Positions 23,243 to 31,371 are shown, numbered from the stretch's first letter. The stretch: 34,177 nucleotides of DNA from Candidatus Iainarchaeum sp. (GCA_021162685.1 JAGGYF010000042.1:1-34177); one strand, 5' to 3'. Notes: generated by a model from the sequence alone, not told the origin. Made by a program: numbers and translations.

Positions 23243-23274
23243 TGCTTTTATATGCTCATTTGTATTAATTCCAT

Positions 23275-23781
23275 ATGGCAAGACTACATTCAATGGAATA
23301 TCCTGCAAAGAAGCTGTTAAAGATTATTGCCCTAGATATTTATATTCCTGTATTAACCATAGGCATATCTGCTGGCATTATAAGTTTTGTTGCAGATGCT
23401 CTGCTCTCTATTTATGGAAATCCTTTCCCTCAGGTGCTCTGGGACCTTTTCTATGGATTTTTCATGACGTTTTTAGCAATTGGCCTGCTGCTCCATATCC
23501 ATAAGATGTTGCAGATGACAGAGGCATCTATCACAATCATATGGACATGGTTCTTCTACGTTTTTGTTTATTCTATTCTCTACTCAGCAGCAAACTTCTT
23601 ATCATTGATATCCTTTGATTATCCCATTAATTTGATGTCAACATTTATAATTTGGGTACTGGTTGGAACAATCAATGCGATATTCTGGAAATTTATGTCG
23701 GGCGTGTTTGGATACACAAGATGGTATGCATTGAGCACAATAAAGATTGATGAATCACTTCCTGAATCAGAATACCTGTAG
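23275..23781 (+). CDS. Four-helix membrane protein, unknown
   Basis: The 168-residue protein has four predicted membrane helices (about 22-44, 55-78, 86-110, 118-141) and a short C-terminal cytoplasmic-looking tail. I do not recognise the family. TATA-like GCTTTTATATGC lies about 28 bp before ATG 23275, so the transcript looks leaderless. The next small membrane gene starts 8 bp after its stop, suggesting an operon of two membrane proteins. Confidence 0.75.
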   Translation: MARLHSMEYPAKKLLKIIALDIYIPVLTIGISAGIISFVADALLSIYGNPFPQVLWDLFYGFFMTFLAIGLLLHIHKMLQMTEASITIIWTWFFYVFVYSILYSAANFLSLISFDYPINLMSTFIIWVLVGTINAIFWKFMSGVFGYTRWYALSTIKIDESLPESEYL

Positions 23782-23789
23782 GTGCATGT

Positions 23790-24017
23790 GTGGGACTAGG
23801 AAGATTATTGTTGGCACGGCGTGTATTTAGACGCCCAAGGAGAAAACATGAAAACGTACAAAAAGAGAGGCCGAAGTCGCCTCCTGCTAAAATTACGCTC
23901 TTTGCCATTATCATTGCAGTGGTAATCGCTTTTATTGCCTACTCCATGACAAAAAATCTTGTTTTAACAATCTTGCTTCCCATTCTAATGCTGTATCTTT
24001 CGCATCATCATGTATAG
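23790..24017 (+). CDS. Small basic membrane protein (75 aa)
   Basis: GTG start at 23790 preceded by TAGGTG. The N-terminal 30 residues are strongly basic (LLLARRVFRRPRRKHENVQK), followed by two close membrane segments (about 36-50 and 55-70) and the terminus LSHHHV. The basic N-terminus probably faces the cytoplasm. Function unknown. It overlaps the convergent membrane protease gene by 10 bp. Confidence 0.6.
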   Translation: MGLGRLLLARRVFRRPRRKHENVQKERPKSPPAKITLFAIIIAVVIAFIAYSMTKNLVLTILLPILMLYLSHHHV

Positions 24018-24529
24018 GCCATAAAGAAAAGCAGTTGAAGAATAAACCAAAGAAGACCCAAATGCTTTATAGATGCAAAGAATTTAGATAACTCAAGAAA
24101 GCAATATATGGGGACAAAAAGCAGGGGGAGCGAGACCAGTGCAAACAACCAATCAAGCAGGCCTTTTTTGAACGCTAGCGATGCTTTATAGAACTTAATA
24201 AGAGAAGTGGATGCATTATCTATATCTGTTTTGGATGGAAAACAAAAGTATGAAGAAGAGAGCGCAATCCACAGCGTTACAGCCGAGAGAGGTAATTCGT
24301 TTGAATGTAGAGCAATGTAGATAAGTAAAACTGATATACTCGTGCCAAACAAAAAGGGGAATAATGCGATAATGCTATTTATCAAAAAGTTCCTGCTCGC
24401 ATGTGTAACACTTGCTTCTTTTATGCCAAACCATTTTGTGTGGGTCACCTTTGTTCCTGTAATAAGACATGCAACATAGTGTGATAGTTCATGGACCACA
24501 ACACCAGGAAACAGTAGAAACCACAGCAT
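24008..24529 (-). CDS. Membrane-embedded HExxH metalloprotease-like protein
   Basis: The 173-residue polytopic protein has HELSH at residues 13-17 in its first helix (FPGVVVHELSHYVACLITG), the zinc-binding motif of intramembrane metalloproteases. A PSKTDID segment (98-104) between helices could supply the third, acidic ligand, as in M50-like families with a PSxxD motif. Four or more membrane helices. A site-2-protease-like role in regulated proteolysis or membrane protein turnover is plausible. The short size and absent PDZ domain place it among minimal forms. Confidence 0.7.
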   Translation of the reverse strand: MLWFLLFPGVVVHELSHYVACLITGTKVTHTKWFGIKEASVTHASRNFLINSIIALFPFLFGTSISVLLIYIALHSNELPLSAVTLWIALSSSYFCFPSKTDIDNASTSLIKFYKASLAFKKGLLDWLFALVSLPLLFVPIYCFLELSKFFASIKHLGLLWFILQLLFFMAYT

Positions 24530-24573
24530 AGTAATGACAAGGTTTTTATATGTATTAAATCTTTTGTTTGAAC

Positions 24574-25086
24574 ATGGAGTTTTTTGATGTTATCAAAAGA
24601 AGGAAGTCTGTAAGGGCGTTTCTTGATAAGGAGATACCAAAAGATATGGAAATGAAAATAAAAGAGGCCATAAATCTAGCGCCGTCTGCTGGAGACCTCC
24701 AATCATACAAAGTATTTGTTGTCAAAAATGAGTCAATAAAAAAGAGAATCGCAGATGCTGCATATGGCCAAATGTTTGTAGCAGATGCACCATTGGTACT
24801 TGTGTTCTGTGCAGATGCTAGACGTTCATCTTCAAAATATGGAAGGAGAGGGATGGAACTTTATGCACTGCAAGATGCTACAATTGCAGCTGCATATGCA
24901 CAATTGGCTGCTACTGCATTGGGGCTCTCAAGTGTATGGGTTGGTGCGTTTGATGAGGATGATGTAAAGGAAGTTATACGTACAGAACTGAGACCAGTTG
25001 CTATTATACCTATAGGATATGCCGCGAAAAACCCCGAACGCACACCAAGGAGAAGTGTTGAGGAATTATTTGAAGAATATTTATAA
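24574..25086 (+). CDS. Nitroreductase-family flavoprotein
   Basis: The 170-residue FMN-dependent oxidoreductase fold has the FMN phosphate-binding IKRRKSVRAF at the N-terminus, APSAGDLQSYKVFVV, ATALGLSSVWVGAFDEDDV and the C-terminal IPIGYAAKNPERTPRRSVEEL. It should reduce a quinone, nitro or other electron-poor substrate with NAD(P)H; the true substrate is unknown. ATG 24574 is chosen over an upstream TTG because TATA-like GTTTTTATATG is about 25 bp upstream. Its 3' end carries the probable promoter of the downstream guide RNA. Confidence 0.9.
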   Translation: MEFFDVIKRRKSVRAFLDKEIPKDMEMKIKEAINLAPSAGDLQSYKVFVVKNESIKKRIADAAYGQMFVADAPLVLVFCADARRSSSKYGRRGMELYALQDATIAAAYAQLAATALGLSSVWVGAFDEDDVKEVIRTELRPVAIIPIGYAAKNPERTPRRSVEELFEEYL

Positions 25087-25106
25087 GTGGTTCTTGAGTA
25101 AATTAG

Positions 25107-25172
25107 TTGGCTATGATGATACCGCCCCAGTATGAGCAAAAGCAATGATTATCGGAGTAGCTTCTGAGCCAA
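25107..25172 (+). ncRNA. Double-guide C/D box sRNA targeting 23S rRNA
   Basis: All elements fit an archaeal C/D sRNA: terminal stem TTGGC (25107-25111) with GCCAA (25168-25172), C box ATGATGA (25113-25119), D' ATGA (25132-25135, variant), C' ATGATTA (25145-25151) and D CTGA (25164-25167). Both guides are exactly 12 nt. The D' guide UACCGCCCCAGU is complementary to ACUGGGGCGGUA of the 23S P-loop, and the D+5 rule points to the second G, equivalent to universal Gm2251 (E. coli numbering from memory). The D guide UCGGAGUAGCUU matches AAGCUACUCCGG just before the GGGGAUAACAGG motif. TATA-like ATTTATAAG lies about 25 bp upstream. Confidence 0.85.
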
Positions 25173-25207
25173 TGCAATGTATTTATATAACATATGTGAA
25201 ATGTGGT

Positions 25208-25519
25208 ATGATGAAAAAGGATTGGTACCAAAAAGCCTTGGAAAAGCCCATAACTCCAGAGAATCTGAGGGATGCACTTATAGAGTGTTATATGAGCGTA
25301 CATCACTGTGCGTTTAAGAAACAGGTTGTTCCGAAAGAGGCCATTATTCTGCAAATAAAAAATGTATTTAGAACAGTTGGCGCTGATTTTGATCATCCAA
25401 CAAAAAAGGATCTTGAAAATGTTGTTGAAGAGATGAGACATACACTATGTGCAATCATTGATGGAAAGGATGTGGAAACACATTATAAACAGATGAAGGA
25501 CCTCATCAAAAGGTTGTAG
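25208..25519 (+). CDS. Unknown 103-residue helical protein
   Basis: Start ATG 25208 is preferred. A longer frame from 25145 would begin inside the C/D sRNA, whereas TATA-like ATTTATATAA at 25181-25190 fits a leaderless start here. The product is soluble and helical, with two paired elements (PENLRDALIECYMSVHHCAF and LENVVEEMRHTLCAIID). I do not recognise the family. It is followed after 1 bp by the macrodomain gene, so the two are co-transcribed and perhaps functionally linked. Confidence 0.65.
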   Translation: MMKKDWYQKALEKPITPENLRDALIECYMSVHHCAFKKQVVPKEAIILQIKNVFRTVGADFDHPTKKDLENVVEEMRHTLCAIIDGKDVETHYKQMKDLIKRL

Positions 25520-25520
25520 C

Positions 25521-26012
25521 ATGATAACAATCCACCATAAAGACATAACAGAAATTAATGCTGACGTAATAGTAAATGCAGCAAACGAATATCTACAACA
25601 TAAAGGCGGTGTTGCATTAGCAATAGCAAACAAAGCAGGCGAAGATTTGATAAGAGAATCTGAGGAATATGTACAAAAACATGGCCCATTGAAAACAACA
25701 GGGGTTGCAGTAACAACAGCTGGGAACCTAAACGCAAAATATGTCATTCACGCTGTTGGACCAAGAGGAACGAATGAGATGCAACTACAAAAAACAATTG
25801 AAAACGTGATGAAAAAAGCTATGGAATTAGAGGCAAAAACAATTGCGCTTCCTGCTATTTCTTGCGGTATTTTTGGTTTTGATAAAAAACTTGGTGCAAA
25901 GGTCATATATGAAACAGTATTAAAGTATAGGGACTTTTTTGATGAAATAAAGTTGGTCTCTACTGATAATGAAATAGTAAAAGAATGGAGGAGACTAAGC
26001 ACAATTTATTAA
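25521..26012 (+). CDS. Macrodomain (ADP-ribose-binding) protein
   Basis: The 163-residue single macrodomain has DVIVNAANEYLQHKGGVALAI (ADP-ribose binding loop 1 with catalytic-type Asn), VIHAVGP and ALPAISCGIFGFDKKLGA (loop 2). It probably binds or hydrolyses ADP-ribose, O-acetyl-ADP-ribose or ADP-ribosylated targets in the cytoplasm. It is the second gene of an operon with the unknown 103-residue protein, and the frameshifted zincin begins 7 bp downstream. Confidence 0.92.
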   Translation: MITIHHKDITEINADVIVNAANEYLQHKGGVALAIANKAGEDLIRESEEYVQKHGPLKTTGVAVTTAGNLNAKYVIHAVGPRGTNEMQLQKTIENVMKKAMELEAKTIALPAISCGIFGFDKKLGAKVIYETVLKYRDFFDEIKLVSTDNEIVKEWRRLSTIY

Positions 26013-26019
26013 AGAGCTA

Positions 26020-26848
26020 ATGCCTAGTTTCGTTATATCAGAGGTACTTTACAACAAAAATCTTGACCCAGCATTCAAAAAGCTTAAGGCAGAGGAGATG
26101 AAAAAGAGTTTTATTGAATTCAATAGATTGCTTAATGTATTTGATAGGGATGATGATTACTTCCAAAATCCTAATGAGATAAAGCAGAAAGTGAAATATT
26201 TCATAGAAGAGCTAGACAAAACAATCAAAAATCCAGAATATAAAAGAGATAAAAAGGGTACTCAAAGAGAAGGAGAAACTACCAGACAGCACAATAATTT
26301 CCCATGTTGCGAGATTTATGATTGGCGCTGATGTCAGTCGTGCAAGTGATGAAGAGGTAAAGCACGGCATTGTCATGGAGGGATATATCAACAATCTTCT
26401 ACCAAAATATGCTGAAACCCAACTTGCTAACTATTTGCGTACTGTTGATCACTACTCTGCTGTAGAGAGATGGCTAGAGCGATTTCCCGAGATGAGCGAG
26501 TACATTGACGAAATATTGAATAAAATGAGGGCTCAAGAAAACATAATTTTTGTCAATCCATTAGGCATTACAACAATAAAAACAAAGTATCCAGGAATAT
26601 ACTATCTATCAGGTGGGAAAGCAGAGGAGCATGAAACTAGGCACAAGCAATTTGCAGAGAAAGCAATAAAGGAGTATGGACATAAGATGTTAGATAAGAT
26701 ACATCGCAAGCACCCTGTTTTGATGGATGTGTTCAGCGAGGCGTTTGCTATTCATGGTGATGAGAAGAAAGTAAAAGACATGCGTATGGTTCTTGCTTCC
26801 TCTATGTTGCACAGCGACCCAAACCTATTCGCGACTATCCCACATTAG
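26020..26848 (+). pseudogene. Frameshifted zincin (HExxH) metalloprotease-like gene
   Basis: Two adjacent frames form one product. Frame 1 from ATG 26020 (MPSFVISEVLYNKNLDP) runs to about 26255. The +1 frame then reads KRVLKEKEKLPDSTIISHVA and on to RFMIGADVSR and the TAG at 26846-26848. Dropping one A from AAAAAGGG (26251-26258) joins them, giving about 275 residues. The second part has zinc motif HETRH and, 32 residues later, SEAFAIHGDE, a plausible gluzincin Glu ligand. Soluble, helical, unknown substrate. The single-base shift could be a real mutation, a sequencing error or programmed slippage. A further in-frame-1 stretch after 26818 hints at a second shift near the 3' end. Confidence 0.6.
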
Positions 26849-26946
26849 AGAGCAATGGTGAAGAACCAAGAAGATTGGCTCAAGACATGAAAACAGCCCT
26901 ATCAGCCATCAAGAACAGAGATAAGGTTGCTCAATTTCTTACTTCC

Positions 26947-28827
26947 TTATCTAAATCCTCCTCCTCCCCCACCAAAACCTCCTCCAAAACCACCGCCACC
27001 TGACCACGAGCCTCCAAAAGATGAGGAAGAGGATGAGCGAGAAGTGGAGCCATAGGTTGATACTACACTGCTCCTTACTGCGTAGAGTCCAATGGCATTA
27101 ATACTGGTAACATCTATATTTGGTATTGCCATATTCAAGTCTTTTAGCGCTTTCAACACATTTTCAGCTACCCCTAAGGCAGTCGCATACACCAGCCACT
27201 TCCCCCACATATTTATGTCTTCTGGTGCATATTTTTTGATTAAGGAATAGTCGCTCAGCAATTTCCTGAATGCGTTCCACTCCTGTTTTCTCCTTGCATA
27301 TTCATCTTTGTACCTACCAAAAGTATATGACTCAAATAAGGCGGTGAAGATAATGGCAGAAATAGATGCAATGAATAAGCTCTTTGTAGTGATGAACAAT
27401 AACCACATAGAAGGAGTTTTTATAAAATTGAATAGGATAGATTCTGCAAGATAGAAGAATACGGCAGAGATTGTAAGTAAACTCATTACTATCTTCCACC
27501 CTGTTTTATCGTATTCTACTTCAATGTAAGGGGTTTCCAATTTCTCAAACATCTTTAAAATCTCTCTCAAAACGCTCCTTTTTCTTTCTTTGTATATCTT
27601 CTTTGCTACCTCCTTCATATCTAGTTGCCTTCCAGAGCCGTACTTTTCGGACAGGAATTTTAGGAGTTTATACATCTGAAGTTCAACTTCATCCATATAC
27701 TCTACTTTTTTGAACTTTATTATGCTCCCATTAATAGCTATGATGCCCCGCCTCGCAAGCTCTAAAATAACCGCTCTCATTCCATCTATAGTTAGTACTC
27801 CAGGCGTTCCCACATATCTAACATTAACCTCGTGCGGTTTTTCATTAGTTGGTGGGTAATGCAAAACATCTGGTATGTCCTTGAACGTTTTCTCCTTACC
27901 AAAAATGAGATATATAAGGAAGATAAAGATTGCTAAAACAGATGATGCCAATAAAGGAACAACTATAGAAAGAGCATATCTGAGATTTGCGATTGTACCT
28001 TCAATGGCATACTCTAACTTGAGACTCCCTATCGTTTCGTCTGGTTTTCCCGTGTATGTCCATACACCACGAACAGCATCCCTAGGAACAACGATGTTGA
28101 TCTCAAACATCTCGCCTGCTTCCATATTCCCTATCTTCATGTTATTGTGGGAAGGATATGTGAACACATCAAGGACATCACCTGAAACATTTAGAATAGC
28201 ATTTCTAATTGGCAGAATGAACTTGCCTGGACTAAACACCTTCCATCTGATCAAGCACTTTGTTTCATAACAAATGTAAGGATTTGGTACCGCATATTTG
28301 AAACGTACCTTATACTCCCCCTTTTTAATGGGCAAAGAGCTCCGACACGCCAATTCCACTGCATTAAGACGATTATATTTGGTAGCATAAAAGCCGATGG
28401 GGCATTCCATCTCTATTGCTCTCATTCCTTGCATAGGGCCGATAAATTCATAGCTTCTGTATAACTCATGTGCATTCTCCTTGCCAGTCATATGGTAAAC
28501 AAGTGTCTCATCAACAATCATCTCATCTGGATTTGTAGAAATATTAATCTGGTATGGCGAGATGTAGTACTCCGGCGTAGCATGGATAAAAGAGGGTATG
28601 ACCATCCACAAGATATTCATAATGAACACAGAGGCGATTACTGCCCCCAACATCTGTTTTTCATTACTGAATAGGATGTCTGCTTTTATGTTTTTCCTGA
28701 TAGAAAGAAGAAGTGCTGCCCCGAAAAAAACAAAAATGGCAAGAGAAGGAAACAAATCCCTGGGAAGAAAGAAAAAACCGATTACTAAAAATTCTAAAAA
28801 CAACCCCAGTATCAGTGCTTTATACAT
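26947..28827 (-). CDS. DUF2207 membrane protein with glycine-rich tail
   Basis: The 626-residue protein has three N-terminal hydrophobic segments (about 4-21, 28-44, 60-80). An extracytoplasmic beta-rich DUF2207 domain follows (about 85-275, containing the Cys pair NPYICYETKC), then a membrane helix near 285-310, a cytoplasmic winged-helix-like region (RAVILELARRGIIAINGSIIKF), and two more helices (about 447-470 and 478-502). The Ser/Gly tail FGGSWSGGGGFGGGFGG is typical of DUF2207 proteins. Function unknown; the family is routinely paired with LemA, as here, with start and stop overlapping at 28827. Extra N-terminal helices are less usual. Confidence 0.85.
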   Translation of the reverse strand: MYKALILGLFLEFLVIGFFFLPRDLFPSLAIFVFFGAALLLSIRKNIKADILFSNEKQMLGAVIASVFIMNILWMVIPSFIHATPEYYISPYQINISTNPDEMIVDETLVYHMTGKENAHELYRSYEFIGPMQGMRAIEMECPIGFYATKYNRLNAVELACRSSLPIKKGEYKVRFKYAVPNPYICYETKCLIRWKVFSPGKFILPIRNAILNVSGDVLDVFTYPSHNNMKIGNMEAGEMFEINIVVPRDAVRGVWTYTGKPDETIGSLKLEYAIEGTIANLRYALSIVVPLLASSVLAIFIFLIYLIFGKEKTFKDIPDVLHYPPTNEKPHEVNVRYVGTPGVLTIDGMRAVILELARRGIIAINGSIIKFKKVEYMDEVELQMYKLLKFLSEKYGSGRQLDMKEVAKKIYKERKRSVLREILKMFEKLETPYIEVEYDKTGWKIVMSLLTISAVFFYLAESILFNFIKTPSMWLLFITTKSLFIASISAIIFTALFESYTFGRYKDEYARRKQEWNAFRKLLSDYSLIKKYAPEDINMWGKWLVYATALGVAENVLKALKDLNMAIPNIDVTSINAIGLYAVRSSVVSTYGSTSRSSSSSSFGGSWSGGGGFGGGFGGGGGGFR

Positions 28828-29387
28828 CAGAATACCTTTGTGTCAGGTCTCTTTTCTACTTCCTCTCCAAACTCAAGATATGGTTTCTTTGTAAATCCTA
28901 ATAAGCCGGCAAGTAGATTGTTTGGAAACACTTGTATTGTGACATTAAAACTTTGCACTTGGTCGTTATATAGGTATCTAAGTCTTGCGATTTCTGCTTC
29001 TACACTCTTTATACTTTCCTGTAAACTTGTTACTGCCTCTATTCCCTGTACTTTTGGATAGTTTTCAAACACAGCAAATAGTCTTCCTAACAAGCTTCTT
29101 GCTGCAGCATCTGCCTTTTTTATGTCTTCTGGCGTATTAATCGGCATCTGCCTAAGCTTCGTTACATCCACAAATACACTCTTTTCGTATTTTAGATAGC
29201 TTTTAGTAGTGTCCACTAATTGTCCAATCATATCAAACCGCTTCTTCATGCTCACCTGTATTTGATGAAATGTGTTCTCTATTGCATTATTTAATCCAAT
29301 TAATCTATTGTACAGTGTTATGACCCAAACGAGAACAACCAAGACTACAATAAGGAATATTGCCACACCAATATACAAGAGTAACAT
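28827..29387 (-). CDS. LemA family protein
   Basis: The 186-residue protein has an N-terminal membrane anchor (about 3-24) and a long helical bundle with LemA signatures: LYNRLIGLNNAIENTFHQIQVSMKKRFDMI, LLGRLFAVFENYPKVQG, and IARLRYLYNDQVQSFNVTIQVFPNNLLAGLLGF. It is co-transcribed with DUF2207 (1-bp overlap), and the two probably form an envelope complex. The molecular role of LemA is not established. Confidence 0.93.
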   Translation of the reverse strand: MLLLYIGVAIFLIVVLVVLVWVITLYNRLIGLNNAIENTFHQIQVSMKKRFDMIGQLVDTTKSYLKYEKSVFVDVTKLRQMPINTPEDIKKADAAARSLLGRLFAVFENYPKVQGIEAVTSLQESIKSVEAEIARLRYLYNDQVQSFNVTIQVFPNNLLAGLLGFTKKPYLEFGEEVEKRPDTKVF

Positions 29388-29420
29388 ATGCTCACCAATT
29401 GCATTACTTTGTAGTTCTTT

Positions 29421-30176
29421 TTAAGGCTTACGGTATTTTATCTTAACTTCATGTGTTTTCCCTTTTGGATCTGTGATGAATACCTTTGGTTTTCCATCTC
29501 TGCCCATTATAGCTGTTAGCATAGGAATTTTATACTGTTTTACTGCTTTGATATCAGAGGTAGATGGTCTTTCCACATTTACATAAAATGGATGCGTGTG
29601 CCACCACCCATGCGAATCGCTTTCAAGAAGAGCCCTGAGGGATACAATTGCTGAATGTTCATGTGTTACAATATTGCTCGTTATAAGTTTTATTTTATTG
29701 TTCTCTATCCTCATCGTTCCGTTGTACTCAGGAATACCCCAAAAAAGAAAACGATCAAGCATGCCCACATGCTTTGTTGCTTCTAAAAAAGTGGGTTCGG
29801 TTACACCAACAGAAAGGCCAGCTAGATGATAAGCGTCCTGCTCATCAATCTCAAGATTTGAAAAATCTATTTCGCGCAATCTTTCCTGTAGATTCTTAAA
29901 GGATTCCGTATCCTGGAAGAGGTCAAGTACATGTTTCATAGCATCTGATGGAATAGGTATGTCCTTTCCAAGCATCATTAATGCATCGTGAAGATTTGCA
30001 AGTGCTGCATCACTCCGCTCCTTCTCATATTGGTTAAAAGCCTCCTTGACCTTTGCGTACATCTGTTTTGCTTCTTCATCACTTATGAACTTGTCAGGAC
30101 CATAACCAATAATGGCAACACCACGGGCATGTTTTTCCAGTTCCTCTATTGCCTTTTTTAGCTTCTCAAATGACAT
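29421..30176 (-). CDS. JAB/MPN (JAMM) metalloprotease with helical N-terminal region
   Basis: The 251-residue protein has an N-terminal helical region (about 1-110) and a C-terminal JAB/MPN domain. The zinc site reads HGWWHTHPFYVNVERPSTSD, that is HxH followed by nine residues and SxxD, two more than the usual HxH-x7-SxxD. Family enzymes are deubiquitinase-like isopeptidases. In archaea they cleave ubiquitin-like SAMP conjugates or process sulfur-carrier proteins. No SAMP or E1-like gene is nearby. Divergent from the GNAT gene across a 52-bp AT-rich promoter region. Confidence 0.8.
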   Translation of the reverse strand: MSFEKLKKAIEELEKHARGVAIIGYGPDKFISDEEAKQMYAKVKEAFNQYEKERSDAALANLHDALMMLGKDIPIPSDAMKHVLDLFQDTESFKNLQERLREIDFSNLEIDEQDAYHLAGLSVGVTEPTFLEATKHVGMLDRFLFWGIPEYNGTMRIENNKIKLITSNIVTHEHSAIVSLRALLESDSHGWWHTHPFYVNVERPSTSDIKAVKQYKIPMLTAIMGRDGKPKVFITDPKGKTHEVKIKYRKP

Positions 30177-30228
30177 ATTCTAGTTATGGAGTGCAAAATA
30201 TTTAAATGTTAAATGATAAAGAAGATAT

Positions 30229-30635
30229 ATGGAATTTGAGGTAAAGCCTATTGAAAAGCAGCATATTGGTGCTATTAAGCAGTTATTTTCAGAGGAGGGT
30301 TGGCATCTAGAAAATCCACACCCTGAAAACACGCTTGTTCTAGTGAATGAAAGCGATGTTGTAGTAGTTGGGGGCGTACATTTTGATGTGCTGGACAATG
30401 GAACAGGCGAATCAGATATATAAAAACAAAGGTCAGAGGAGAAGAGTTAGGGTCAAGATTAGTACAAGCAGCATTAAAGGAATTGTTTAAGCAAGTTGAG
30501 CTTGTCATCACCACACCCAGCTCGTTTGACCCAAGGATTAAACGTTTTTTTGAGAAAAACGGATTCAAACGGTCATTGGGTGGAAAGATGGCAATAAGAA
30601 AAGATGAATGGAGGGAGATAAATGCCAGAGTATAG
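30229..30635 (+). pseudogene. GNAT acetyltransferase gene with a frameshift
   Basis: Frame 1 from ATG 30229 encodes MEFEVKPIEKQHIGAIKQLF and on to VVVVGGVHFDVLDNGTGE, then hits TAA at 30421-30423. From about 30412 the -1 frame continues as RYIKTKVRGEELGSRLVQAA, then VELVITTPSSF, then RIKRFFEKNGFKRSLGGKMA, to TAG 30633-30635. Together they make a complete GNAT of about 135 residues: acetyl-CoA loop RGEELGS and C-terminal FFEKNGF. One base has been lost near GATATATAAAAAC (or there is a sequencing error). The end overlaps the next gene by 14 bp, so it heads the downstream operon. Confidence 0.7.
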
Positions 30636-30969
30636 GTTTGCAGGTAAGAGGATGAACGAAGTACAAGCAAAAAAACATATTGAGGGAATGAGAGAGATGG
30701 TAAAGAAGCATGTGTTTGAATTTGAAAAACTTGGATTTGAAGGAAATGACAAAATAAAGCAGAGGAGAGCAGCAGAAAAATTATTAGAAGAGTTAAAAGA
30801 GACACATGGGGTTATCCCAGAAAACTTTTGGAAACATCCAGAACTCGGAGAGGAATATGGAAGAAACATTATGTATAATTTCAGCCGACTGGTCATGGGT
30901 CTAGAAAGTGAGAGAGAGGGAGCAATTGAGGGCATATTAAGAGCAATAAAAGAGGCACATGAGATATGA
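30622..30969 (+). CDS. Unknown 115-residue helical protein
   Basis: The protein is soluble, highly charged and predicted all-helical, with a motif VIPENFWKHPELGEEYGRNIMYNFSR that looks like a conserved core. No recognised family. It starts inside the 3' end of the GNAT gene and ends with an ATGA overlap with the next gene, so it is part of a translationally coupled operon with the two following unknown genes. Confidence 0.7.
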   Translation: MPEYRFAGKRMNEVQAKKHIEGMREMVKKHVFEFEKLGFEGNDKIKQRRAAEKLLEELKETHGVIPENFWKHPELGEEYGRNIMYNFSRLVMGLESEREGAIEGILRAIKEAHEI

Positions 30970-31367
30970 ATGAACTAGAAGAAAAGGTGATGAAAGTTAT
31001 AAGGGAGAAAGGAATTATCAGAATTATTCCACAGGATATTGACTCAATTGTAAAACGTGTATTTGATCAGGTTACAAGAGAGCATGAGAAGCAGGTTGTA
31101 TCTGCAATTGGGTCACTTATTGAAAAAAAGGAGTTGCACATCATACACATAGTCAAAAATGAATACATAGACCCAGAAAAAAACTATGAGGAAGCATTGA
31201 GTGCTGTTGGGAGTGAGAACCATCTTGTAGTGCCATCAGAACATGTCAGTATAGTAAGAGATGAACTTGGAAAACATACTGACATAACGAGAGAACTACA
31301 TAAGCCATATACACTAAGAAGAATAAGAAAAAGAATTGAGATGGTAAAACGTTTCCCTACTGGGTGA
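30966..31367 (+). CDS. Unknown 133-residue protein, possible winged helix
   Basis: The N-terminal half (MNELEEKVMKVIREKGIIRI, then IVKRVFDQVTREHEKQVVSA and LIEKKELHIIHIV) has the helix-helix-strand order of a winged-helix domain. The C-terminus is basic (YTLRRIRKRIEMVKRFPTG), which could contact nucleic acid. No named family recognised. It overlaps the upstream gene by 4 bp (ATGA) and lies 4 bp before the large unknown gene. Confidence 0.7.
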   Translation: MNELEEKVMKVIREKGIIRIIPQDIDSIVKRVFDQVTREHEKQVVSAIGSLIEKKELHIIHIVKNEYIDPEKNYEEALSAVGSENHLVVPSEHVSIVRDELGKHTDITRELHKPYTLRRIRKRIEMVKRFPTG

Positions 31368-31371
31368 TGTT

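Noticed and set aside
25145-25207. Longer start for the 103-residue protein
   Set aside because: It would start inside the C/D sRNA and upstream of the gene's own TATA box.
26951-27010. Low-complexity CCT/ACC repeat
   Set aside because: It is the coding sequence of the Gly-rich C-terminal tail normal for DUF2207 proteins.
30405-30425. Programmed -1 frameshift in the GNAT gene
   Set aside because: No X-XXY-YYZ slippery heptamer in the zero frame and no obvious downstream stem; mutation or sequencing error is simpler.
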